From Stictocephala bisonia (lineage: Eukaryota > Arthropoda > Insecta > Hemiptera > Membracidae): 64,000 bases of DNA. Below the pieces are notes generated by a model, which was given only the letters and a program-made list of their open reading frames with translations, searched no databases and was not told where the DNA came from. Position 1 is the first letter of the stretch. Each line of letters starts with the position of its first letter. Shown here in pieces: positions 35,870 through 47,449 of this stretch. A program made the translations under genes and the position numbers. The stretch lies in the NCBI GenBank assembly GCA_035578905.1, contig JAQJVL010000785.1, positions 62,001-126,000 of the forward strand. Reading direction: 5' to 3'.

Positions 35870-36965
35870 TACTGTTACGTCATCTTCAGATTATAAGCAA
35901 ATTGTACAAAAATAAAAATGGTTTTAAAACAAATAGAATATGTTATTATTGAATAACATAGATGGATAATTGTATGAAAGTTAAAAACGAGGTTTTTAAT
36001 TAATTAGTCATGCTTTTTTCTAATTCATGCCTAACTATCGGTAAAAATACGTTATTAAAATCAATATATGGCTGTGAAATGCAGTCCTCTTTTTTTAATT
36101 CCATACTTTTTATTTATATATAATAAACGTCCCTTCAAACTTAATGTAGTGCTTTTTATTATAAGCATGATATTAAGTTATAAGGTATTATATTATTGTT
36201 ATTATAAGCATGCTTGTTATTATAAGTTCTGAACAATAACTAATTTTTATTATTCAGAATTTTCAGTTTTCAAATGGTATATATGTTCTTTTATTCTTTT
36301 TTACCAGGTCTTGACGTTCAGCCGAAATACGTTATATAGCATTCACAGTTAATTTTGTATATATCATTATATTATTTTCATCAATTATTATTAAAATGAT
36401 CAAAATCAAAACCAAAAAATTAAAATCAATCAACAAATTTGTTACGATTAATGTTGTGTATAAAATATTTGTTGATTAATTTTAATAATTTCAATAATAA
36501 TTAATGATGATATATACAAAATTAACTGTGAATTCAATAACACATATTTTGGCTGAACGTCAAGATCTCTTTAGAAATAATAAAAGAACATATATCAAAT
36601 TTTAAAACTAAAAATTCTGAACAATTAAAATTATTTGATCGCGTTATTAATAATAAGCATGATATTAAATTTAAGGATTCCTGTGTTAGACTTAATGACA
36701 ATTCGTGGAAAAAGAGAAGAAACACTGAAAGTGCATTTATGGCATTAAAAAAAGATGACTACGTTTCACAGCCAGCTATTGACTTTAGAAACATATATTT
36801 AAAGATAATTGGACATGAATTAGAAAAAGTGTAAATAATTCAAAACCTTGTTTTTAAAGGTTACTAACCTATCCATCTATGTTCATTAATATTTATACAT
36901 TCTATATTTTTAAACACATGCTTTACATTTGTGTATTTTTTTTTTTATAATCTGAAGTTGCCGGA
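35870..36965. mobile_element. Head-to-head inverted pair of an unidentified, probably Penelope-like, element
   Basis: The left arm (35870-36440) is a diverged reverse complement of the right arm (36466-36965), spacer about 25 bp. Landmarks in both arms, read outward from the centre, are TTAATTTTGTATATATCAT (as reverse complement on the right), GGCTGAACGTCAAGA, AAAGAACATATAT, AAGCATGATATTAA, a TTTCACAGCC block, CATGAATTAGAAAAA, ATCCATCTATGTT and, near each outer end, TAATCTGAAG. The left copy ends in CTGAAGATGACG, the same class of motif seen at 1440 and 6997. Both arms decay independently, with indels, so the inversion is old. The element family is inferred from architecture and this motif only. 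Confidence 0.65.
36541..36834 (+). pseudogene. Coding remnant in the right arm of the inverted element
   Basis: Open for 97 codons from just after a stop at 36538-36540 to a TAA at 36832-36834, without a good start. It reads SLEIIKEHISNFKTKNSEQL, DRVINNKHDIKFKDSCVRL, NDNSWKKRRNTESAFMALKK and then VSQPAIDFRNIYLKIIGHEL. The composition is protein-like. The homologous left arm carries an interrupted version on the minus strand. It lies about 120 bp upstream of the CTGAAG motif, so it is probably the C-terminal end of the element's protein. I do not recognise the family. Confidence 0.4.
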
Positions 36966-38589
36966 ATAGGCAAAAATGCACCCATTCAAAATTGTGGAAT
37001 TATTAAATGTGTTTCATTTAAATCCATTAAAACTGCACCAGGGACGAAATTAAGAAAGCTTTTTACTTCAAACAAAAACACATTAAAGTTTAATATGCAA
37101 TTTAACAACTTATAACAATGGTTCATGAGTTTTCATATAATTTATTTTAATTTGTACTCACATTGAATCTTTTGATCTGACCAGGAAATAACTTGAAAAT
37201 TAATTTATGTTATTATATTATTTAATTAACAGCTATATTATTATTTATATTTTAATAAAAAGTATATGAAAAACTCTATAATTCTAGCCTGAATATTGCT
37301 TAGATAGCTTAATTAAACTTTTATTACTTAACTAAGCCAATGTGTCCAACAGGTTGATGACAGTAATTCATTTTAGAGAAACTAACTATTTTCAATAAAC
37401 TGCAACAATTGCAGAGATTAATTTGAGCTATAACCTCCTAGTAGTTTGATTATTTATTTATTCACAAATTACAAATCACACTTTTAGGTAGTCAAATTTG
37501 CATTATTTCTAATACTCTCATATTTGTTCTTTTGTGTCCGTGCTCCCGCTCAACCCACACACAACAGATGTTACACCACTTTCTCTCGCAGTTATTTGGA
37601 CAACTTTTTATGCATCCTATTTTTTATAGCAACTATATTGATATACTAATATATTATTATTATTGTTCAAACATAATTAAAATACATAAAGTATGTGCTT
37701 TTTTATTTTTCTCTAAACATTCCATTATTTAATCCAACTTAGTATGCTGAAATTACGTAATTATCCATATAGTGACAGAAACTTGGCTTATGCTGCTCAT
37801 TCTTCTTAGGATGGCTAAATTATTCACGTTTTCATATATATTTAACGGAATTAATCTTTTAATGGGATTGATTGAATTAATTACCATTCTTTTGTACATT
37901 TTTCATTATTTGGTGAAACAATTTATCTTTATAAAATTATATTATAACTTACAATATTTTAACAGTAAAATGTATCACAGCTCATAATATGTTAAAAACG
38001 GATTTTTTTATTACGTGGTGCCTAATATTGGTGATAATAATTAGAAATAGTTTTATTATTAATGTTTTTTTACTATTCATACTCATTGAACAAAAATATA
38101 TTAATACTTACACTGATTGGTTTTTATAAACAATATTGTGCATGTTATTTATCCTAAGAATCTTACATACTAAACCATTAAAATTATATAGAAAAATAAC
38201 TATTGATTGATATTTGTAATACAAAACATAATAAATAAATATTACTAACTATAAACAGCCGATTCAAGACTTTGGTTTAGTCCGGAAGACGAACGTTTCC
38301 AATTTTTACGTCACAAGTAGACCTGAATAATGTAGGCACAATACCTGTGCTGGTGTCTGACTCAGCGAGTCCTACAGTCTATAAAGTTGGGGACTTTAGT
38401 AGTTCACAATATACAATTTCCTCAAGGTTACAGTAAGAATGTTTACTTAGATCGTATTTTTATGATTTCAAAATGTTATGTTACTTCATAGACTACAAAC
38501 TATGAACCTAAAAATTCTAAAACAATCGAGAGTAGTCTTAACACTTTCAATGGGGACGTAACTACAATAACACTAAGATAATGAATAAC
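36966..38589. other. Unique AT-rich sequence
   Basis: No recognised gene. A patch at 38270-38400 (TCCGGAAGACGAACGTTTCC) is GC-richer and may be an old retroelement tail. Confidence 0.4.
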
Positions 38590-38960
38590 AATATTTTAAT
38601 CTAATATATTAAAATCCTAAGAAATACAACAATTCATCTAGGAATATTAATAAACCGTGGCCTGAAAAGTGATTAATACAGACTTCTTAAGATAGTCACC
38701 AACCTGACCCCATGAGATGGACGTTTCAAAGCATTATGTCAAGGAGAGTGAGGTATGACACAACTTCACCCCTGGCAGCTACCCTCCTGGAGTCGACTCT
38801 CAAATCTCGCGGCAGTATTACCGGCAGTCAAACTTCTTCGACCTCCACCTGACTCTACCCATCCAGCCCCAGGCTTCCCTATTTATTCCTCAGCTCCATG
38901 TTAACCAAACAACTCCTAAACCACTGTCAATTGCCTAATAACCTACTTCCTACATACTTC
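38590..38960 (-). mobile_element. Possible retroelement 3' tail (Penelope-like candidate)
   Basis: A GC-richer block in AT-rich DNA. Minus-strand fragments read VEVEEV, LPRDLRVDSRRVAARGEVVS and YLTLLDIML, followed by GAAACGTCCATCTCATGGGG. The GAAACGT following a TGACATAATG word resembles the motif near 3' ends of Penelope-like copies in this window. There is no endonuclease or RT core, so the assignment is tentative. Confidence 0.3.
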
Positions 38961-39596
38961 CTAATACTACCTATCTATTACACATTTTTACATTATTCAG
39001 TCTCACACTTTTATACATTATTACACTACTGATCCACGTAATGTATATATTCCTTTTCCTAAACTCATCACATTATCTAGGTAAAAAGAATGCATATTTT
39101 GATTATTTGATTTATAAAATATACCTTCACTGTAAGATCGGTATAAAATACAAAAATATGTATATTAAATATGCTAATTAAATTAAATTTAAGTGGATAA
39201 ATGTTAAGAAACCAAATATATTTAACTAACAACAAATAACTAAACCTACTACTACGAAATGGTTAAATAGAGTATAAATTATATTTGAATACAAATATAT
39301 GCAATTATATAAATTTTTAAAAAAATAAATACTAAATATTTTAGCTAAATGTCTTGTGATAAAATTAATTTAACTGAAATAAAACACCAACAAGGTTGGG
39401 TAGTTCTATTTATACCTGCTGACTTCGTAACCAGGTTGATAAACTCCTTACGGACAGTTGTAAGGTTTATCTAGAATGGATATTCTAAAATTATAAAATA
39501 TTTTGATACGTAAGTTTAAATTTTTACATAAAATATTTTAACTGAAGAGTTGATATTAGTAAAGTGAACTTTATTATTATCAACTCTCAACTATAT
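38961..39596. other. Unique AT-rich sequence
   Basis: Nothing recognised. Confidence 0.45.
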
Positions 39597-39895
39597 GGGC
39601 GGGTGGGTGGGTTATCACCACTGTAAGTGTATGGGTAGTAATGCCATTAACTACCACCTTATATTGTGAAATGTTACATAATTGTGTAAACCCTCCCATA
39701 TAAGTACAGTAGTGGTATAGCCCCCTTACTACAGTAGGGCTAGCTATAACTCACCCTCCCACCCATACACGTACAGTGGTATTGGCCCACCCTCCAATCA
39801 TACACGTTGAGTTGTATTGACTCACCCTTCTACCCATACACGTGCAGTGGTATTGACTCACCCTCCCACTCATACACGTACAGTGGTATTGGTAT
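39597..39895. repeat. 36-bp minisatellite, block 6, with polarity switch
   Basis: One G-rich plus-orientation unit (39597-39634) is followed, after about 65 bp of unrelated sequence, by about five C-rich units (39698-39895). A palindromic CCCTTACTACAGTAGGG lies between degenerate units at about 39724-39740. Confidence 0.85.
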
Positions 39896-40850
39896 AAGTG
39901 TAGAATAGTACATAAAATAAGGTCTTTAAGGCTTAATGGTTCAGTTTATGTTTGGACTGTTTTTACTTTGAGTAATCTAATAGTAAGAAAAATTTTCTTC
40001 GAAACGTTCCCAAACCGGAAAAATAATTTGGAATAAAACCATTTTCTTAATTTTATTATTTAACAGTATAGTTTAATTAGCAGTACATTTATGTATACTA
40101 TTGCATTATTTATTTATTTTCTACTGAGATGTCAAAAAAGGATTACTTACTTTTATTCATAAAACTAAAGAGTTGCGTAAAAGTAATAAACATTTTTATT
40201 TTTGGACTAAAAATGTTTAACTGTTTTAATTTCAACGTAAGCTAATTTGTGTGTTGATACAGTTGGAGATTTCTGTTCTAGAATGATCACAAGTTAATTA
40301 ATACTGTTATTTCCATAGAGATATGATCAAATCTAAAGCTACTGGATCTGACAAAGTTAAATAAATTAGGCATTTCACTCATTTTATTAATAATATTAAA
40401 ACTTTATATATATTTCACTGGTTTTATAAAGCATTTATAAAGGAATAATTACTAAGAACATTCCTCTAAACCAAGCCCGTAAACTGTGACAATTACTTCT
40501 CATCTCCCATGATGCAGGAGAATTGCGTCGCATTCAGAAGATTGTCAATTTATGAAAAGTCTTATATACGAGTATGGCAGTATAACGGCCCAACTTCAAA
40601 ACCCATCAACACGATCCTCAACAACGTTACATTTTATCTTCGGTGCTGAACAGGGATGAAAAGGAAGTAATTTTCACTTTAAATGTATTCCATAATTTCT
40701 TATGGTTTTAAGTCGCTTCAATCTCAAATGGAATTAGTCAATCCAGAACAACGTATTTCCTGTCTTTAATCAAAACAAATTGTAGTAAATTAACGGAATA
40801 TTTGAAGTTATCTTATTAAATGCCATATATTATAGTAAAAATCTACATTA
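39896..40850. other. Unique AT-rich sequence
   Basis: Nothing recognised. Confidence 0.45.
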
Positions 40851-40852
40851 TA

Positions 40853-42159
40853 CAGTGTGGAAGAAAATTCCTAGAAAAGCCTAATAATTGTTGAACGATT
40901 ACAGATAAAGCAATAACACTTGGTACAACAATACTGCACCAATTAATCTACGTTTTGAAGATACTGCGATTTCGTCCGTCACATCAAGGGGATGGCTCAC
41001 AAGGAGTAAGAGGATGGCTCTCAAGAAAATCCCAAATGAGAGGATAGGTTAAGTGGTATATCAAATTAAAGGCCTTTAGTAGTAGAACATATATCCACAA
41101 ATCCGAACTCAAAGATTCGCTCTTTGACAAATTTCGCTGGTTTAAAGTTTTAAAAAGTTACAATGAAGGTCCTGATCTAGACGGTTTACTATTCTTTTCC
41201 TCGATCAAGTTGGAAAAGTTAAACCTTGCAAATTTAAACTGGACTTAAAAAAATATTTTTTAGGATGGTAGGTAAATCTCCACTTCCAATGGATGGTGGT
41301 TCACAAAGAGCTCGACAAAAATTATAATAATAATTTATTATTATTTTAATAATAATCTGCACAAAGCAGGTCAAGATTAGCATAATTTTAAACGGGTTGC
41401 CTATCACAGGTGAATACTACAAACAGCACTTAAAAAGGTTAATTCAGTACAAAATAGCAGATTTTCAAAGATTTGAATGGAAATAAGTGATGCTTAGGAA
41501 ATATTTGTAGAGTTAGTGTTGGAATTGCAAACTCTTTTCATGACTAAATGCATAATGTACAACTGTATGACAGGCATAATGCATGCAGCAGCTTATTTTC
41601 TTTTACTTATTAGTACACTTGAATCGTTGCCACTAATGCAATGTCTTACAACAACCAAGAAAATCTTTGAACATCTGCCGTTTTGTACTATATAAAAACG
41701 TATTTACCTGTGCTAAACAAACATTTCAAAATGATATACATCTTGCCCTACATAAAAGTCTTGACCTACCCTAAAAAAGAAATGTTTAAGTACTGTAGGC
41801 ATTTACAAGGTTAAACTTTCCCAACCTGAGCTTGGAAAAGAAAAGTAAACCGCCTAGAATAGAACATTAATGGTAACTTTTTAAATTTCAAACCAACGTC
41901 ATTTTTTAAAAAACAACAAACCTTTTGATTTCGAATTTGTGAGTTTATTTTTTACTTCTAAAGACTTTTAATTTGATATACCACTAGACCTATGCTCTCA
42001 TTTATGATTTTCTTTTGACTCCTCGTGGGCCATCCCCCAGATATGACAGAAAAATTGCAGTACCTTCAAAAAGTAGATTAAGAGGTGCAGTATTGTTGTA
42101 CCAGTCTGTAATCGTTCAAAAATTATTAATCTGTTTTGGGACTTTTCTTCCACATTTTG
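40853..42159. mobile_element. TA-flanked element with inverted repeats of about 400 bp
   Basis: The left end begins CAGTGTGGAAGAAAA and the right end, reverse complemented, begins CAAAATGTGGAAGAAAA. Both are immediately flanked by TA, consistent with a TA duplication as made by Tc1/mariner-type transposases. The arms match inward for about 400 bp (left to about 41265, right from about 41775) with indels. Shared words are TTGAACGATTACAGA, TGGTACAACAATACTGCACC, GTGGTATATCAAATTAAA, GCGGTTTACT (left as ACGGTTTACT) and AAGTT.AACCTTG.AAAT. The central 510 bp shows no transposase. This is a long-TIR non-autonomous (foldback-like) element. Confidence 0.8.
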
Positions 42160-42758
42160 TACATATTGACGATAAAATAAAGATATGAGAAAACGTTTAC
42201 ATTACATTAAAGGTCCCCATCATTACATTAAATTGCTCAATAAATGGTTTAAGCAATCATTTTCATATATAGAAAGTAATTTATTTGCAAATATAAACAA
42301 GAAATAATTGCATATAAACACTGAAGTTATTCTAAAACGTGTAAACAATCTGAGTTTACAGTAAATATATTGAAATATAAGCCTACGTAATATTTCCTAA
42401 CTCCTAATATTAAAACTACAGTAATACCAAGTATTCTATAGCCAAACGTTACTTATGAATTAAATATTTAGAAGAAACAGAACCATTGCTTATCCATCAA
42501 CTCTTTTATTAGAGGAATTCTTAATTAGCACATTGTGAGTTGTAAGGGGGCAAATGGAAATCTATTGTAATAAAAGTACTCATACCACAATATATGTATT
42601 CTTCCTAGGGGTATTTTAGTGACTTTTACTTTATTTTAGTGTATTTTAGTGTGCTATTTACTTTATTTTTCTGTTCCTATAATATGTAATACGACAATTA
42701 AGTAAGAAATCCTATAATTAACTATATACGAGTATGCAAAATATATTCTTACATATGA
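42160..42758. other. Unique AT-rich sequence
   Basis: Nothing beyond a small local TATTTTAGTG repeat at about 42608-42650. Confidence 0.45.
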
Positions 42759-42925
42759 GACGCCGACACAACGTTGTTGGTATTTTATGGCGAATATTAA
42801 TGGTTGTATGAGTGTAGGATGAGTATGGATTAGTGTGGTCTGGTTACTATCTGAGTTCAACTGTTCCTCATAAAGGGCAATTTATTAATAGCCCAACAGC
42901 CAGGGCAACTATTAAATATTTACGT
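42759..42925 (+). repeat. Dispersed repeat, copy 2 (no minisatellite)
   Basis: Colinear with 34593-34890 but without its minisatellite insert. It includes TATTTTATGGCGAATATTAA, GGTTACTATCTGAGTTCAAC and GGGCAATTTATTAATAGCCC. Confidence 0.68.
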
Positions 42926-43200
42926 GGAATCCAAACCACGTAGTACTGGTCTGATTTCCAGCTAATTAACAAGCCTGATACTCAGTTATCTCTCCCACAT
43001 AACATCTGCCTAATGATTACCACCCAACATGGACACCCCAGACTTCTCTAGTAGTGTCCACGCCGATAGCAACTATTAAGCGGACGCCATGCCGGTATTA
43101 AGAGGACCGAGCATCCAACTTATCGCCTACAATCTCCCAAACACTTTGTCCCCATGTAGCTGGGTTACAGCACTGCGCCACCAGTGTTTATAAACACTGC
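42926..43200. other. GC-richer island, unidentified
   Basis: Roughly 270 bp at near-balanced GC in AT-rich surroundings, ending in GTTACAGCACTGCGCCACCA. Read on the minus strand this start (TGGTGGCGCAGTGCTGTAAC) faintly resembles a tRNA A box, but no B box follows at the right distance. It could be a SINE-like or retroelement fragment. Confidence 0.25.
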
Positions 43201-44132
43201 AATGTATATAAACAATTAACAACTACTTCAATAGTAAAAGAATATCTTAGAAACTAGAATATTGCCAACTACTTAGAATTTATATATGTATATACATGCT
43301 GAGGCTATTAATCATACATACTTTATACTTTTAAAGTGATGAATTGAACATTTTCAAATCTAGAACTTCATTACAAATAAATAGGGTGAATTTTTACAGA
43401 TACAAAGTTAACTTTAAATGTGGGCTACAACTATTCATGTTAATGGTAACAACATATGTTATGAGGAAGACCACTGTGATTAAAAATGTTACCAAATATA
43501 ATTAAATTACTGTAAAAATGTTACTGACTAAACACGAGTATAAATTTTACACCGAGTGTACGGAATTGTTGTCACAACTGGTTTATGTGACCACACAACT
43601 GTGTCATTATCGATTGCAGTATGTACATGGCCAGTTGTGTCAAGCTTTATCGTAGAAATTACGAATATAAAGAGGTAATATTAAAAACGAATAAGTCGAT
43701 CCTGTAACTACCCCTTTGTGGTAACATAATTTGTACAAAAATATGAGTTAATTACAATTCCAAATCCTGCTGATTAGATAGGGTGGTTCCTACCATAAAT
43801 AAAAACGTAGATTTATGTTTCGAGCACCCCAAGTCACCAGGACTCGATAACAACAGAGAAGCTATCATAAGAGTTAATTAAACTGCCTCAAATCACAAAA
43901 CTTTTATTTTTTTGTCACTTTAATTCTTTATTTATTAAAATTAATTATGTCTGATATTTTCCTATGGTAAGCTATTATGCAAAATATATACAACAAATAG
44001 TAATAAATGGAGTAGTATTTAAGGTAACTCGCATACATGTAACAAACCGAACTTTCAAGGAAATACAAAATTACCATAGTTTAAATGAAAAATGGAATAG
44101 AGAGCCTTGATAAACTGTGACGTATAAGATAA
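43201..44132. other. Unique AT-rich sequence
   Basis: Nothing recognised. Confidence 0.45.
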
Positions 44133-44930
44133 ACTCGTCCACCCATCCATAAACACAAATGGTGTTGACCCACCTACCCACTCATAAACTTATGGTATAG
44201 TATTACATCACCTGCCCACTCATATTCTATGGTAGTATTAACCTACTTTCCCACTCATATACTACGGTAGTATTAACCCACTAGTCCACTCATATACGTA
44301 CGGTATAGCATTAACCCAACTGCCCACCCATACACGTACTATGGTGGTTCTAACACACCTGTCCAATCATATACTACGGTAGTATTAACCCACCAGTCCA
44401 CTCATATACCTACGGTATAGTATTAACCCACCTGCTCACTCATTTACATACTATATAGTATTAACCAACCTGCCCACCTATACACGTACTACTGTGGTTC
44501 TAACCCACTTGCCCACGCATATACTACGGTAATATTAACCCACCAGTCCATTCATATACTACGGTAGTATTAAACCACTAGTCCACTCATATACGTACGA
44601 TATAGTAATAACCCACCTGCCCACCCATACACGTACTATGGTGGTTTTAACCCACTTGCACACCCATACACGTACTACTGTGGTTCTAACCCACCTGCCC
44701 ACTCATATCCTACGGTAGTACTTACCCACCTACCCAATCATATACTACGGTAGTATTAACCCAACAGTCCACTCATATACTACGGTAGTATTAACACACC
44801 TGCCCACTCATATACTACGGTAGTATTAACCCAACTGCCCACTCATATACTACTGTAGTATTAACCCAAATTTCCACTCATATACTACGGTAGTATTAAC
44901 CCACCTACCCTCCAGGGTTAGGTTATAAAC
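44133..44930 (-). repeat. AT-rich derivative of the 36-bp minisatellite, about 22 copies
   Basis: Units of about 35-38 bp read CTCATATACTACGGTAGTAT then TAACCCACCTGCCCA, in the C-rich orientation. A minority type keeps CATACACGTACTATGGTGGT, and another has TACGTACGGTATAGTATTAA. The shared CCCAC...CATA.ACGTAC...GGT...TAACCCAC frame shows descent from the 36-bp family. Loss of GGG runs in most units would weaken quadruplex potential. Confidence 0.88.
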
Positions 44931-47285
44931 CACCTGATCCATACATGTAAGGTAACACGATTAAGGGTTGTTGTAATGTTTGAAATAAAAACTATTATTG
45001 TGATGTTTTAATTGAAATAATGCAGAAATACAATCAGCGGTTATTTGATATTGTGTAGCTTCAGTAAATGGATAATTCTACACATTTAATTTAAATACTA
45101 TTACTCTTATTTGATTCATTTCAATGTAGGCAATTAAAGCAGTAATTGGATACAGGTGCTCTTAGTACAACTTATTAAAATATGTTTTTTTTTTAAATAA
45201 AGCACAAACATTACATTGTTCTGATTTCAAAACCATACTATTATTTACAGCTTTAGGAAATTCCAGAAACTAGCAGTCTAATCGGATTAGTGGATTAAAT
45301 GTGATTTAGTTTGATTATAATTTCCAATTTCCTGTTTGGCATTTATTGTTAAAATTCAGATCGACTAAGTAAAGTGGTTTTATTTTAGTTTTAGTCCATT
45401 AATATGTGTTAACCCCTAATTAATTGTTACATTTCATCCATCCTTTCTTATATTATTATTATGTTCATCCCAGAAATTAATAATACCGGAATGAATAATA
45501 TAAATTATCAATGATAATGTACTGTATTTCTGTTATATAGCTCATCACTGTGAATAAAAATATAATTTCTAAAATAAATATTGTGTTTATTTAGAAACTT
45601 TTTTTAGTTACCAAATACGTATACTTAGCTACTAAATAGTATGCAATGATTCGAAATCAAAAGGAAGCAGACAAGTCACCAAGTGTGCTGCGAGAAGTAT
45701 GTTGTGTGGACTTTCAGATGTGTCTTATGGTAATGTGTCAGTATAGTATATCCTATATCCTGTAAACAGCCCCTTCCATAAGAAATATTTGGGAGCGCGG
45801 GAGAGCCCATTGAGATTCAATTATAAATTATGGTTTGAAGATTTTCCGTCAATCCATTATTGAGACAATAAATACTTGACCTATTTATGTGGGATGTTAA
45901 CAGGAAAATTGTCTATAGCCTGAAAAATTAATGAAAAGTTCGTGTTTATGTCATGTATCTCATATATTGAGTAGTAGAGGAAATAGGCAAGGGTGTCTTA
46001 AGTTTACACATTTGGAACAAACTATGCATATTATTGAAGCCGACATGCAATATCACCAACCCACTCTAGCATAAATGATTTTATAAAGTACCGTAATTTT
46101 TAGCAAAAAAAAATAAATAAATAAAAGAATAATCTTTTTACAGAGGATAACAAGGAAAGAACTAGAAATAAGTACTAGGAACTTTGCTACAGAAAATTTA
46201 AAATTAAAGATACATATACCAATTTTAAAATAAGGACGTATACCAATCCTCATACATAATGAGACAGAACTTAACCTAACGTACGAAAAACATATTTTAT
46301 TATTTTAAAACATTTACAAATTATCATTTCTAAACTTTTTTTCTGTATTAGGTTTTTGAATCATTTTTTAGTATCTCTTCTTTGAAAAATGTATAACAAG
46401 TAAACGTTTATAAGTATAGTAAAACGTTAAATGTGCTGCTTTTGGACATTTCATAAAATCTATTTGAATACTAAATGTAACTTATATGAAAATATTCAAC
46501 AGCTTTTCTTGTACGAGTATAATGATACGTTTTTATGTTTCTTGAAAAAAAAACATAGCTTAAACTAAGGTCCATTAGCGTTTTCCATGGAGAAAGTTTA
46601 TATTTTTAATAGCTCGAAATATTTATTTTAATTTAAATAAACTTTTCATATCATTTAAATAGCCAATACAAACTATTTTTCTCAAATGATTGATTTTATA
46701 ATGAATAGTAAACTTAAAATTTATTAAGATTTTACTGCATGATTACTGTCTACAATGCAAATTTGTTCCTGCATTCCTGTATGCATATAATTACCTCTAA
46801 TACTATTTAAGATATCCTATATATATCCATGTGTAATTACAATATGGGATAAGCACTGTTCAACATACCAACTGGTGGCAGTTATGCTGTATGAAGGAAT
46901 ACTTTGTAACGCCTTCATTGGCTAGTGTATAGGCAAACACTGCATCACTCAACTGTACCTAAATTGCGTAGCAAGCGCCGTCTTATTCCTTCCGGACATG
47001 AATACTATTAACATACGGTATTAGGAAATGAAGACGATTAGAATAAATCTTACTTCTAGCACAAGTATATTGAGTTAAAAATAAAGAAAAACTTGACAAA
47101 AAAGCCATCAATCTAAAGTAGTGTTATGTAAGAAATTAATAATTTCTCCTCTCCGAAATTGTGTGCTAATTACGTGTGGAACGTTTTGACTTCCATTTTA
47201 CTTTTTTGTAATGATATGTAAACAAGGTTAATCAACAAAGTCATTCATTAAACTCATTCATAAATGTGTTATATGCGTTGTATTG
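44931..47285. other. Unique AT-rich sequence
   Basis: No recognised gene. A GC-richer patch at 46915-47010 contains CTTATTCCTTCCGGACATGA, without identified function. Confidence 0.45.
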
Positions 47286-47289
47286 ACTG

Positions 47290-47410
47290 GGCTCACCAAA
47301 CCACCCGCCCACACATACACGTGCGGTGGTATCGACCCACCCAATCACCCATCTACGTACGGTGTTATTGACCCAACCACCCACCCATATACGTACGGTG
47401 GTATTGATCT
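47290..47410 (-). repeat. 36-bp minisatellite, block 7
   Basis: About three C-rich units immediately preceding the 104-bp array, separated from it by about 40 bp of AT-rich sequence. Confidence 0.87.
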
Positions 47411-47449
47411 GCACAACTTTTACAATGTTACCATATAAAAATTTTTACA

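Noticed and set aside
42926..43200. tRNA-derived SINE
   Set aside because: Only a weak A-box-like word at one end on the minus strand. No B box or A-rich tail could be found.
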